Assembly: GCF_021502675.1 (NCBI RefSeq)
Contig: NZ_JAKFHA010000004.1
Location: 247,722 to 311,721, forward strand
Source of the DNA: Yinghuangia soli
GTDB lineage: Bacteria; Actinomycetota; Actinomycetes; Streptomycetales; Streptomycetaceae
Length of the DNA stretch: 64,000 nucleotides
Direction of reading: 5' to 3'
Below are positions 45,212 to 54,900 of this stretch, piece after piece. Every line of letters begins with the position of its first letter. The stretch's first letter is position 1. Under the pieces are notes generated by a model. The model was not told the DNA's origin, made no database searches, and worked only from the letters and a program-made list of their open reading frames with translations. The position numbers and the translations under genes were made by a program.

Positions 45212-45600
45212 CGCGCGTCGTACTGTGCGCGGGGCCAAGGACGTCCCGCCCCGGGGGCTTCGGTCGTGTGGGTCGGCGCTTCCGTCGGGCATGTTGCGGC
45301 CTCGCCCGTCTCGTCCGCATGCTCGTCTGCGGTGCCCGGGTGCCTCCGTGCGTCACGCTTCTTGCGCCCTGCGCGGAGTGCGCGCGGTATTGAGGGCGGG
45401 AGGGGCCAAGGATGTTGCGCTCGTGGGCTTGGCGGCTTGCTCGGCCTCGGAACGCGCGTCGGACTGAGCGTGGGAGGGGCCAAGGGCGTTCCGTCCCCGG
45501 GGCTCGGCGGCTTGATCAGGTTGCTGGTTTGTCGCGCTGCTACCGTCCTGCTCCGCCCTTTGCGGAGCGCGTGTCGTACTGTGCGCCTGGGGGAGTAAGC
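45206..45600. repeat. Short interspersed repeat units
   Basis: Three to four diverged units follow the pattern GCGGAGCGCGCGTCGTACTG, then GGGGCCAAGGACGTT and CCCCGGGGCTTGGCGGC, at about 45206, 45372, 45446 and 45557. The last one is shorter. They sit between the 353-bp repeats and the glycosyltransferase-like gene. No coding function is evident. Confidence 0.6.
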
Positions 45601-45635
45601 CGCCGGGCTTTTGCGGTGGGTGATTCGGGGACTGC

Positions 45636-47333
45636 GTGGGGGAGTTGGCACTGGCCGCCGTCGAAGATGCCGCGGTGCGTTCGGGTGAGGCCGGGCCCGG
45701 CGTGCGTGGGCGGGACGAGACAGTGCCGGCGGGTGCTCGGTGGGTGTCCGGCTGGGCGTCGGCCCTCGTCTGCGCCGCGGCGGCGCTCGCGGTGTGCCTG
45801 TGGCGGATCCGGGAACCCGTCCTGTGGCGCGACGAACTGGCCACCTGGACCGCGTCGTCCGACCGCAGCCTCCCCGAACTCCTGCGCATGCTCGGCAACG
45901 TCGATGCCTCCGCCGGCGCCTACTACCTGTTCATGCACGGCTGGACGGCGGTCTTCGGCGACTCGGTGCTTGCCCTGCGCCTGCCCGCGGCTCTCGCGAT
46001 GGCCGGCACCGCGGCCTGCGTCGCGGTGCTCGGGCGCACGGCGTTCGGCCCCAGGGCCGGACTCGCGGCCGGGCTCGTCTTCGCGCTGATCCCGTCGGTG
46101 TCCCGGTACGGCCAGGAGGCCCGCGCGTACGGCTTCGTCTGCCTGACCGCGGCGGTCTCCACCCTGCTCTTGACCCGGGCGCTGCGGACCCCGCCGTCCG
46201 CGCGGCTGCGCACCTGGGCCGGCTACGCCGCGACCGTCCCGCTGCTCGGCGCCTGGCACTTGGTCGGGCTCGCCACCCTCACCGGGCACGCCGCCTGGGT
46301 GCTGGCGGCACACCGCACCGCGCTGCGCCGGTTCGCGGTCGCGGTCGGCACCGGACTCGCGGTGCTCGCCCCGCTCGCCGTCCACGCCGCAGGTCAGCGC
46401 GGGCGGCAGATCGACTGGATACCCCGGCCGAAGCCGGACGACGTGCTCACGTTCCTGCCCCGGATGACCGCGTCCGGCCCGGTCGCGGTCCTGCTCGTCG
46501 TCCTCCTGCTCGCCGCGTGGCGCGGGCCGGACCGCGGTGCGGCCCGTGCCTACACCGCGATGGCGCTCGTCCCGATCGCCGCCGTGGCCGCGATATCGGC
46601 GGTGGCGGACACCTCGTACTTCCTGCCGCGCTACTTGCTCGGCACCCTTCCGGCGTGGGCGGTCCTCGCCGGGGCGGGCATCGCCGCGTTGTCCGCGGGG
46701 CGCGTGCGGCGGCCGCGCACTCAAGGCCTCGTCGCCGTCGCAGCCGTGGCCTTGGTCGCGGCGCTCGGGCTGCCCGACCACGACGCGATGCGCCGGCCCG
46801 GAGCGCACGAAGAGCGCGACTACCCGGTGCCGGTCACGCTCTCCTGGGTGGACTACGAGGGCGCGGCCCGGATCATCCGGACCGGCCTGCGGCCCGGCGA
46901 CGGCGTCGTCTACTCCGCGGTCGACCAACGGCTCTGGCACGTCGACACCGGCGTGCAGTACTACCTGCGCGGCGGGCCGCAGCCGATCGACGCGCTGCTC
47001 GGCCGGTCCGGAACCGCCCGCGACGACTTGTGGGCCTACGACTGCGCCGACCCCGACCCGTGCCTGGACGCCGCAGGCGCCGAACGCATCTGGCTGGTCG
47101 CGGTGGTGCTGCGCGGCGAGCCCCGCGACCCCTACACCCCGCTGTGGGGCGAGACCGCGCGGGCGCTCAAGGCGCGCTACCACGTGGTGCGCAGCGAAGC
47201 GGTCGCCGGCGTGTACGTGAGCCTGCTCGAACGCGGCGCGACCCCGGGCGCGGCGTGCCCGCCCGGGCTGCGCCTGGCGGGCCCGTTCGGGCGCCCCGAG
47301 CGGACCTGCGACGGCGGCCCCGTGCCGACCTGA
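45636..47333 (+). CDS. Polytopic glycosyltransferase-like (PMT/ArnT-type) membrane protein
   Basis: A 565-residue protein with about ten helices. The first loop carries REPVLWRDELATWTASSDRS, the acidic motif of the polyprenyl-phosphate-dependent GT-C family (DE in the first extracytoplasmic loop), and GGWTAVFGDSVLALRLPAAL-like PMT features follow. The C-terminal about 150 residues (WVDYEGAARIIRTGLRPGDG onward) form an extracytoplasmic domain. It probably transfers a sugar from a lipid carrier to an exported acceptor, substrate unknown. The GTG at 45636 has only a weak ribosome site, so the start is tentative. Confidence 0.8.
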   Translation: MGELALAAVEDAAVRSGEAGPGVRGRDETVPAGARWVSGWASALVCAAAALAVCLWRIREPVLWRDELATWTASSDRSLPELLRMLGNVDASAGAYYLFMHGWTAVFGDSVLALRLPAALAMAGTAACVAVLGRTAFGPRAGLAAGLVFALIPSVSRYGQEARAYGFVCLTAAVSTLLLTRALRTPPSARLRTWAGYAATVPLLGAWHLVGLATLTGHAAWVLAAHRTALRRFAVAVGTGLAVLAPLAVHAAGQRGRQIDWIPRPKPDDVLTFLPRMTASGPVAVLLVVLLLAAWRGPDRGAARAYTAMALVPIAAVAAISAVADTSYFLPRYLLGTLPAWAVLAGAGIAALSAGRVRRPRTQGLVAVAAVALVAALGLPDHDAMRRPGAHEERDYPVPVTLSWVDYEGAARIIRTGLRPGDGVVYSAVDQRLWHVDTGVQYYLRGGPQPIDALLGRSGTARDDLWAYDCADPDPCLDAAGAERIWLVAVVLRGEPRDPYTPLWGETARALKARYHVVRSEAVAGVYVSLLERGATPGAACPPGLRLAGPFGRPERTCDGGPVPT

Positions 47334-47355
47334 CCCGGTGCCGACCTGACCCGGT
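47323..47355 (+). repeat. 16-bp tandem duplication at gene end
   Basis: GTGCCGACCTGACCCG occurs twice in tandem across the stop codon of the glycosyltransferase-like gene, and a partial third copy follows. It duplicates the stop codon region without changing the protein. Confidence 0.6.
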
Positions 47356-47373
47356 GCCGCCGGGCGGCGCGGC

Positions 47374-48420
47374 TCAGGGACGGGCGTCCTGGAGGGCCTC
47401 GACCGCCGCGTCCACGTCGGCCTCGGTCGAGTAGATGTGGAAGGACGCGCGGACCCGGCCGGCCCGGACCGCGGCCCGGATGCCGGCCCGCTGCAGGGCC
47501 GCCTCCGCGCCTGGGACGTCCACGGTCACGATCGCGCTGCTGCCCGCGGGCCGCCCGAGCGCGGTCAGGAAGCGGTTGGCCAGCGCCACGTCGTGCGCGT
47601 GGATCGCCGCCACCCCGATGTCGCGCACGACCTCCAGCGCCGGGGCCGCGCCCACCCACGCGAACCAGGCCGGCGAGGTGTCGAAGCGCCGCGCGTCGCG
47701 GGCCAGCCGCAGCGGCGGGCCGTAGTACGAGGAGTGCACGTCCTCGCCCGCGTACCACCCGGCGGCGACCGGCACGAAGCGGTCGCGGACCCCGGGGGCG
47801 AAGTACGCGTAGCCGGTGCCGCGCGGGTTCATCAGCCACTTGTAGCCGCCGGCCGCGAAGACGTCGTAGCGCGCCGCGTCGACCGGCAGCCAGCCGGCCG
47901 CCTGGGTGCCGTCCACCACGACCAGCGCACCGGCCGCGCGGGCCGCGGCGAGGATCTCCGCGTCGTCCGCGATCGAGCCGTCCGCGGACTGCACGAGGCT
48001 GTAGGCGACCACGTCGGTGCGCTCGTCGATCGCCGCCGCGAGCTTGGCGAACGGCACGGCCGCGACCTCGACGCCGCGCGGCTCGTGGACCATCCACGGG
48101 AAGACGTTGGAGGTGAACTCGATGTCCGGGACCACCACCCGGGTGCCCGGGGCGAGCCCCGCGGCGACCGGGGCGAGCAGGCCCGAGACGTTCGCGCCGA
48201 CCGTGACGTCGGCCGCCGGGACGCCCACCAACTCGGCGAACAGCGCCCGGGCGCGCTCCGTTTCCTCGCCCCACGGCTCCCAGCTGATGCGTCCGGTGCG
48301 CCAGTCGCGCTGCGCGGCGAGGACCGCTTCGTACGCGGGAGTCGGCGGGAGTCCGTAACTGGCGGTGTTGAGCCAGCCGGGCTGCGGTTCCCACAGGGCG
48401 CGGGCGTGATCCAGGTCCAT
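47374..48420 (-). CDS. Class V aminotransferase-fold PLP enzyme
   Basis: A 348-residue fold-type I enzyme. The PLP lysine is in FAAGGYKWLMNPRGTGYAYF, the aspartate in ALVVVDGTQAAGWLPVDA, and TVGANVSGLLAPVAAGLAPG is the phosphate-binding end. Relatives include cysteine desulfurases, kynureninase and isopenicillin-epimerase-like enzymes; it lacks the long cysteine loop of IscS-type desulfurases, so an amino-acid lyase/epimerase role is more likely. The ATG at 48420 starts MDLDHARALWEPQPGWLNTA. A strongly folded region lies upstream. Confidence 0.85.
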   Translation of the reverse strand: MDLDHARALWEPQPGWLNTASYGLPPTPAYEAVLAAQRDWRTGRISWEPWGEETERARALFAELVGVPAADVTVGANVSGLLAPVAAGLAPGTRVVVPDIEFTSNVFPWMVHEPRGVEVAAVPFAKLAAAIDERTDVVAYSLVQSADGSIADDAEILAAARAAGALVVVDGTQAAGWLPVDAARYDVFAAGGYKWLMNPRGTGYAYFAPGVRDRFVPVAAGWYAGEDVHSSYYGPPLRLARDARRFDTSPAWFAWVGAAPALEVVRDIGVAAIHAHDVALANRFLTALGRPAGSSAIVTVDVPGAEAALQRAGIRAAVRAGRVRASFHIYSTEADVDAAVEALQDARP

Positions 48421-48469
48421 TTCCCGACCGTAGGACGCCACTCGCGGAACCGGGAAGGGCCATTTGGCC

Positions 48470-48520
48470 GGAGGTGGCTCCCGCATCGGCCATGTGCGGC
48501 CGACGGCAGGAGCCACCTCC
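48470..48520. other. Nested inverted repeat (cruciform-like)
   Basis: A perfect 12-bp outer stem GGAGGTGGCTCC / GGAGCCACCTCC (48470-48481, 48509-48520) encloses a 6-bp inner stem TCGGCC / GGCCGA (48486-48491, 48498-48503). It lies 50 bp upstream of the aminotransferase start. A further GTGTGGCG / CGCCACAC hairpin follows at about 48525-48551. Either a leader structure or the end of the upstream cupin transcript is possible. The rest of 48421-48726 has no gene. Confidence 0.55.
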
Positions 48521-48726
48521 AGGGCGGCGTGTGGCGCACAGGGGCGGCGCCACACACCGCCGGCCGGCGCGTGTGCCCACAGGGGCGAGGCTCGCGCACC
48601 GGCCTTCGTGGTGGTCTGCGGTGAATGTAGCGGAGTGCACCGGAAAACGTGGAGTGTTGCACGAAGTCCAGGGAAATACCGGGAAGTACGGTTCGTTCGT
48701 GCCGAGCAGTAGCGCGCCGGGCCGGG

Positions 48727-49212
48727 CTACGCCTTGCTGCCCGGGTCCCCGTCGGTGCGGGCCTGCAGCCAGTCCGGCCAGGGCACCGGCGGATTCGGCA
48801 GCGGGGTGATGTCCCGTTCGGCCAGGAGGCGCTGGAAGCCCTCGCGGTCGTCGGGGACCGCACGCGGGTCGCCGGCCATGATCTCGTACAGCGTGGCGCC
48901 CTCGGGGCCGGCGATGAGCGGCCCGAACGCGGCCCCCTGTTCGAGGGTGATGTGCGTGCCCGCCGGGCAGGGGCGGTCCCCGATGAGGACTTCGCCCGCG
49001 ACGACGAACACGTAGTGCTCGGACATGTGGCCGTGCCGTTCCACCACGACGCCCGCGTCGTACCGTGCGTAGATCACCATGCGCTCGGGGGTCCACTCCA
49101 GGAACTTCTCCCAGACCGACACCCGGCGGCCGCTGTGCGACTGCGCCTTGACCTCGTGCCAAGGCTTCTCGGCGATGTGCGTGATCGTCAGTTCCGGCTT
49201 GCCGTCCGGCAT
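48727..49212 (-). CDS. Cupin domain protein
   Basis: A 161-residue single cupin. Motif 1 is VVVERHGHMSEHYVFVVAGE with histidines, and motif 2 lies around PCPAGTHITLEQGAAFGPLI. The C-terminus (LLAERDITPLPNPPVPWPDW) is a conserved-looking tail. The substrate is unknown; the length and sequence style fit small mononuclear metal enzymes. It is divergent from a MaoC-like gene across a 208-bp region with an inverted repeat. Confidence 0.8.
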   Translation of the reverse strand: MPDGKPELTITHIAEKPWHEVKAQSHSGRRVSVWEKFLEWTPERMVIYARYDAGVVVERHGHMSEHYVFVVAGEVLIGDRPCPAGTHITLEQGAAFGPLIAGPEGATLYEIMAGDPRAVPDDREGFQRLLAERDITPLPNPPVPWPDWLQARTDGDPGSKA

Positions 49213-49323
49213 GGTGCACCCCTCGCGGACCGTGGAGTCGGGCCAGGTCCGCCCGGCACCGCGGCGGCCCGGCCGGGGCCGGTCCTGCGGCGTGGTGAAA
49301 CCTAGCCGTTGGGAAAATAGTTT

Positions 49324-49346
49324 GCAAGGTCCACTATCCACCTTGC
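49324..49346. promoter_or_regulatory. Inverted repeat between cupin and MaoC genes
   Basis: GCAAGGT (49324-49330) and ACCTTGC (49340-49346) form a 7-bp inverted repeat with a 9-bp spacer in an A/T-rich patch (GGGAAAATAGTTTGCAAGG) between divergent genes. This is operator-like geometry for a TetR or MarR protein encoded elsewhere. Confidence 0.45.
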
Positions 49347-49420
49347 GGCCCCTACGATGGCACGCGACGGCTCCCCGCAGTCCGCGGGGGCAGCCGGGCA
49401 TCCGCAGCCGGGAGGCGTTC

Positions 49421-49873
49421 ATGCGTGAGTTCACGTCGTTCGACGAGTTCGCGGCCTGCAAGGGCGAGCATCTGGGGTACGGCGAATGGCACGTCGTCGA
49501 CCAGGACCGCATCGACCGGTTCGCCGACGCGACCGGCGACCACCAGTGGATCCACGTCGACCCCGAGCGCGCCAAGGAGGGCCCGTTCGGCACCACGATC
49601 GCGCACGGCTACCTCACGCTGTCCATGATCCCGGTGCTCGGCAAGGACATCTTCCGGCTCGACGGCCCGAAGATGCTGGTCAACTACGGCACCGGCAAAG
49701 TGCGTTTCCCCAGCCCGGTGCCGGTCGGCTCGCGGCTGCGCGCCGGTGCCGAACTCGCCGACGTGCGCGACGTGCCGCAGGGCAAGCAGATCACCGTGCG
49801 CTACACCGTCGAGATCGAGGGGCAGGCCAAGCCGGCCTGCGTCGCGGAGAGCCTGGTCCTGGTCGTGCTCTGA
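49421..49873 (+). CDS. MaoC family dehydratase (R-hydratase-like)
   Basis: A 150-residue hot-dog-fold protein. The hydratase motif is readable: FADATGDHQWIHVDPERAKE and GPFGTTIAHGYLTLSMIP, with the catalytic Asp and His of (R)-specific enoyl-CoA hydratases, then VNYGTGKVRFPSPVPVGSRL. It should hydrate enoyl-CoA thioesters or act on similar acyl-CoAs. The ATG at 49421 has GGGAGG upstream. The nearest partner is the divergent cupin, so a pathway cannot be assigned. Confidence 0.9.
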   Translation: MREFTSFDEFAACKGEHLGYGEWHVVDQDRIDRFADATGDHQWIHVDPERAKEGPFGTTIAHGYLTLSMIPVLGKDIFRLDGPKMLVNYGTGKVRFPSPVPVGSRLRAGAELADVRDVPQGKQITVRYTVEIEGQAKPACVAESLVLVVL

Positions 49874-49997
49874 CCGTCCGCGCGCCGCGGCGGCCCGGTT
49901 CCCCGTTGCGGGGCCGCAGCGCCGGGAGCCGGTCCGCCGCCATGCCGGGAAGGCACCGCAGCGGACCGGCAACTCGCCTGTCTACTGGATCACTTGC

Positions 49998-51608
49998 CTA
50001 CTTCAGGCCGATGCGGTCCATGTAGAGCACGCCGGCGTTGTACACCTCGACACCGGTGATCTTGTCGTTGTAGATGGGCCCGACCACTGCTTCGGAGTAC
50101 ACCCACAGCGGCATGTCCTGCACGATCGCGCGCTGCAGGTCCGAGTACGCCTGCTTGCGTACCGACAGGTCCGCACTGCCGCGCCCGGTCGCCAGCGCCT
50201 TGTCGGCCGCCGGGTTGTTCCAACCGCCGTAGTTCAGCGGGCTCTTGGAGTAGAAGGCCAGGAACAGCTGCGGCTCCGGATCGGGGATCCAGCGCTGCGA
50301 CAGCAGCCCCTGGAAGTCCTTCTGGATCGCGGACTTCTGGATGTACGCGCCGATCTCCAGCGCCTCGATCTTCATCGTCACGTTCTGGTAGGTCTGCAGC
50401 CTGCTCTGCATGTACTCCGCGGTCTTCTGCGACGACGGGTTCTGCGGGATCAGGTAGGTGAAGTCGACCTTCTTGCCCTCCGCGGCCAGTTCGTTGAACA
50501 GCCGCTGCGCCTCGGTCTTGTCGTACGCCGGCTGCGTCAGGTTGGGGTCGAAGAACGGCGACGTCGCCGCGAACAGCCCCTTGGCCGGGATGTACCCGTT
50601 GTTCAGCGTCTTGGGGATGTCCGCCGGGTCCATCGCGATCGAGACGGCCTTCCGAGCCCGCGGGTCGTCGAACGGCGCGCGCGTGAGGTTGAACATGAAG
50701 TACTGGCCGCCGTCGACCTTCAGCGCCATCGCGTGCGCATCCGACGCGCCCCGGGCCAGCAGCGCCGGGTCCGAACTGGTGAAGATGTCCGCCTGCCCGG
50801 TCTTGACCGAGCTCAACTGCTGCTGGATGTCCGGGACGTTCTTGACGGTGAACCCGTCCAGGCGCGGCAGGCCCTTGTCCTTCTGCCAGTACAGCGGGTT
50901 GCGCGCGAACACCTGCTCGCTGCCGCGCGCCCAGCTGCGCAGGACGAACGGACCCGCGCCCACCGGCTGCGAGCCGTACACCTCGGGACCCTTGGCGAGT
51001 TGCTGCGGCGACTCGATGTAGGTGAGCTCCTGGGCCATCGTGCGGTCGAAGTTCTGGTTGGGCGCGGGCGGGGTGACCTTCAGCGTGAGCGGGTCGACGA
51101 CCTCCAGCTTGAGCCCGGTGGCCGCGGCGCGGTGCAGCGACGCGGTGGCCGGATTCGCGTGCATCTCCCAGTTCGTCTTGACCGCGGCCGCGTCGAACGG
51201 CGTGTTGTCGCTGAACACGACGCCGGAGCGCAGCTTGAGCGTCCAGGTCGCCCCGTTGTCCGCGGTGGTCAGGGACTCGCCCAGATGCGGGACGACCTTG
51301 CCGGTGGCCGGCGCGATCGCGAACAGCGGGTCGTACAGCGCGTTCAGGCGCGGTTCGTCGGTGACCGCGACGTAGGCGGACCGGAACGGGTCAAGCTGCG
51401 CGGAGTCCTGCACCGCCAGCATGGTGATGGTGCCGCCCTGCCGGGCGGGCGCCTGGGCGCTGGCCGCGCCGGTGGCCGCCGGTGGGGCGTTCGTCGGATC
51501 AGGGGTGTTGCCGTCGTCGTCGGAGCAGGCGGTCAGCGCGATCGCGGCGGCCGAGAATACGGCCGCGGACCGTCTGAAGCGTCGGCGGGGCGGTGCGAAG
51601 CGGTGCAA
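49998..51608 (-). CDS. ABC transporter substrate-binding lipoprotein (family 5)
   Basis: A 536-residue extracellular lipoprotein. The signal peptide RRSAAVFSAAAIALTAC ends with lipobox LTAC. The mature part has the SBP_bac_5 features GATWTLKLRSGVVFSDNTPF, ARKAVSIAMDPADIPKTLNN and PLNYGGWNNPAADKALATGR, as in peptide or nickel/opine binding proteins. No permease or ATPase gene is adjacent. The TTG at 51608 is the best start: GGAGGTGG lies a few bases upstream. This is the second orphan family-5 binding protein with a TTG start in the window. Confidence 0.87.
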   Translation of the reverse strand: MHRFAPPRRRFRRSAAVFSAAAIALTACSDDDGNTPDPTNAPPAATGAASAQAPARQGGTITMLAVQDSAQLDPFRSAYVAVTDEPRLNALYDPLFAIAPATGKVVPHLGESLTTADNGATWTLKLRSGVVFSDNTPFDAAAVKTNWEMHANPATASLHRAAATGLKLEVVDPLTLKVTPPAPNQNFDRTMAQELTYIESPQQLAKGPEVYGSQPVGAGPFVLRSWARGSEQVFARNPLYWQKDKGLPRLDGFTVKNVPDIQQQLSSVKTGQADIFTSSDPALLARGASDAHAMALKVDGGQYFMFNLTRAPFDDPRARKAVSIAMDPADIPKTLNNGYIPAKGLFAATSPFFDPNLTQPAYDKTEAQRLFNELAAEGKKVDFTYLIPQNPSSQKTAEYMQSRLQTYQNVTMKIEALEIGAYIQKSAIQKDFQGLLSQRWIPDPEPQLFLAFYSKSPLNYGGWNNPAADKALATGRGSADLSVRKQAYSDLQRAIVQDMPLWVYSEAVVGPIYNDKITGVEVYNAGVLYMDRIGLK

Positions 51609-51994
51609 ACTGTTCCACCTCCAGCGGGCGGGGAACGGTCCTGGCGGGGACCGTCGCAGGGCATGGAGTCGCGAGAACGTCGTGCCGTGGCAAATTGCTC
51701 GGTGCGCAGTGCGGACTACGGAGTACACGGACCACGAAGTACGGAGAGCAGACTGCGGAAACGGCGTGCGAAGTGCGCGTGCGGATGGCGCACGCCCGGC
51801 ACCGCGGACGCCGGACGCAGCGGCGCCCGGCTCGTCCGTGCCGGGCGAGAGCAGACAGGGTAGGGCCGCCCGGCGAACATGACCATGGCAACCGGTGGGG
51901 CAACTGCGCGGTGCCCCGCGGATCATCGACACGTGTCACCCCGGACCCCGCCCGGCCGGGGGCGGCCCGCGACCGGTCCGCGACCGGCCCGGGG
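51609..51994. other. 386-bp gap with near-direct repeats
   Basis: No gene is supported. CGGACTACGGAGTAC (51712-51726) and CGGACCACGAAGTAC (51728-51742) match at 13 of 15 positions with a 16-base period upstream of the binding-protein gene and could be a regulator site. The remainder near the ABC exporter end is G/C-rich with weak inverted repeats. Confidence 0.45.
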
Positions 51995-54900
51995 TCAGGC
52001 CGCTTCGTCCACGCCCGTGAACGCCGCCCACAGCGCGGCGTACCGCCCGCCCAGCTCCAGCAGCTCCTCGTGGCTGCCGGTCTCCACGACCCGGCCGCGG
52101 TCCACGACCGCGATGCGGTCCGCCTTGGCCGCCGTGGTCAGCCGGTGCGCGACGACCAACGTGGTACGCCGCTCGGCCAGTTCGTCGGCGGCCCGGGTCA
52201 CCGCGGCCTCGGTGGCCAGGTCCAGCGCCGCGGTCGCCTCGTCGAGCAGCAGGATGTCCGGGTCGACCAGCCGGGCCCGGGCCAGTGCGATCAGCTGGCG
52301 CTGCCCGGCGGACAGCGTCCGGCCGCGCTCGCCGACCTCGTGCAGGTAGCCGCCGGCCAGCCCGGCGATCGCGTCGTGCGCGCCGACCGCCCGCGCGGCG
52401 GCCTCGACCTCGGCGTCCGTCGCGTCCGGCCGCCCGTACGCGATCGCGTCGCGCACCGTGCCCGCGGCCAGGTAGGCCTCCTGCGGCACCACGCCCAGCC
52501 GGTTCCGGAACTCGGCCAGGTCCCGGTCCCGCACGTCCACGCCGTCCACCCGCACCGCGCCCCGGTCCACGTCGTAGAACCGCGCGACCAGCTTCACCAG
52601 CGTCGACTTGCCCGCACCGGTCTCGCCGACCAGCGCCACCGTCTCGCCCGGCGCGATGCGCAACGACACCCCGGAGATCGCCTCCGGTGCCTTGCCGCCC
52701 GCATCCGCCGCGCCCGGGGCGGTGCGGTACGCGAAGTACACGTCGTCGAAGACCACTTCGCCCTTGAGCCCGCCGGACGGCACCGGCACCGGCTTCGCCG
52801 GGGCAGGCGTCGAGGTCGGCGTGCGCAGCAGGTCGCGGATCCGCCGCAGCCCCACCGCCGCCTGCTGGTAGCCGTCGAACACCTGGGACAGCTGCTGGAT
52901 CGGCGCGAAGAACATGTCGATGTACAGCAGGTACGCGATGAGCGCGCCCGCGGTCATCGTGCCCGCGTCCACCCGGTACGCCCCCACGATCAGCGCCAGC
53001 GCCGCCGCCAGGCTGGACAGGAACTGGCCGAACGGGAAGTACAGCGCGATGTAGCGCTGCGCGGTGAGCCGCGAGTCGTAGTAGTCGCGGCTGCGCTCCG
53101 CGAACCGCGCCGAGTTGCGCTCCTCGCGCCGGAACGCCTGCGCGGTGCGCATCCCCGCGACGTTCTCCTGCAGGTCCGCGTTGACCGCGCTGACCTTCTC
53201 GCGGGCGTCGTCGTAGGCCGCCGACGAGCGCTTGCGGAAGACCACGGTCGCGGCGATCAGGATGGGCAGCACGCTCATCACCACGAGCGCCAACTGCCAG
53301 TCCAGGATCAGCAGCGCGGCCATGATGCCGAAGAAGGTCAGCAGGCTGACCACCGCGCTGACCAGGCCGGTCTGCAGGAACGTCGACGCGGCGTCCACGT
53401 CGGTGGTCATCCGGGTCATGATCCGCCCGGACATCTCGCGCTCGTAGTAGTCCAGGCCCAGCCGCTGCAGATGCGCGAACGTCTTCACCCGCAGCGTGTA
53501 CAGCAGCCGCTCGCCGGTACGCCCCGCGATGCGCACCTGCGCGACGTTGACCAGCCAGTCCGCGGCGACGACCAGCAGCGCCAGGGCCGAGACCGCGAGG
53601 ATCGCGTCGGTGGCGGCATCGGACACGCCGCGGTCCACGCCTGCCCGGATCAGCGCGGGCAGCGCGAGCTGCGCGGCGGCGTCCAGCGTGACCAGCAGCA
53701 GACCGATCAGCAGCGGGGTCCGGTACGGGCGCAGCAGGGACCGCAGGGTGAAACGCGGGTCCTCGGCCCGGGCGGCGCGGTCGTCGACGCCGGGCTCGTC
53801 GGTGGCCGGCGGCAAGGCGTCGACCTGCGCGAGGAGTTCCGGGGTCGCGGACATCATGGCCGCGAAGCCGGGCCCGCCGGCCCCGCCGCGGCCGCCCGCG
53901 CCCGGACCGCCGCCGATCGAGGCGGCCCCCGACCGCGCGGCGGCCTCCGCGGCGGCGGCCGCCGCATGGCCCTCCTCCGCGGCGGCATCCCGCTGCCACA
54001 GGCTCGGGGTGACCCCGTCCACCTGCACCTCGGCTGCGGCCGCCGCCGAGGCCCGCGGAGCGGGGGCGTGCGGATCGGCGGCGTCGCGGCCCTCGGCGTC
54101 GTCGCCCGGGCCGGACAGCAGCAGCCGGAACAGCGGGCAGCGCTCGTCCAGTTCCCGGTAGGTGCCGATGTCGACCAGGCGGCCCCGGTCGAGCACCGCG
54201 ATCCGGTCGGCCAACTGCAGCGTCGAGCGCCGGTGCGCGATCAGCAGCGTGGTGCGGCCCGCCATCACGCGGCGCAGCGTCGCGTGGATCTCCGCCTCGA
54301 TCCGCGGGTCCACCGCCGACGTCGCGTCGTCCAGGAGCAGGATCCGCGGGTCGGTGATCAGTGCCCGGGCCAGCGCGATGCGCTGCCGCTGCCCGCCGGA
54401 CAGCGTCAGGCCCTGCTCGCCGACCACCGAGTCGTAGCCGTCCGGCAGCTCGGCGATGAACCGGTCCGCCTCGGCGGCCCGTGCCGCGGCCCGCACCTGC
54501 GCGTCGGTGGCGTCCGGCCGGCCGTACGCGATGTTGGCCCGGACCGTGTCGGAGAACAGGAAGGAGTCCTCGGCGACCAGCCCGATCGCGGCGCGCAGCG
54601 AGTCCAGGGTCAGGTCGCGGACGTCGTGGCCGTCCACCCGGATCGCGCCGTGCTGCACGTCGTAGAAGCGCGGCAGCAGCATCGACACCGTCGACTTGCC
54701 GGAACCCGACGTGCCGACCAGCGCGAGGGTCTCGCCGGGCGCCACCGCGAGCGTGAGCCCGTCGAGCACCGGCCGGGAGGCGACGTAGCCGAAGGTCGCG
54801 CCGTCGAACTCCAGCCCGGCCGCGCACGACGCCAGGGGGACCGCGTCCGGCTTCTCGGTGACCAGCGGCTGCGAGTCGACCACCTCGTAGACCCGCTCGA

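Noticed and set aside
44506-45600. CRISPR array
   Set aside because: Repeat units are 70-350 bp, imperfect, without unique equal-length spacers, and no cas gene is present.
44488-45651. 387-codon minus-strand open frame through the tandem repeats
   Set aside because: Open only because high GC suppresses stops; the product is repetitive Arg/Pro/His-rich sequence and plus-strand frames are equally long.
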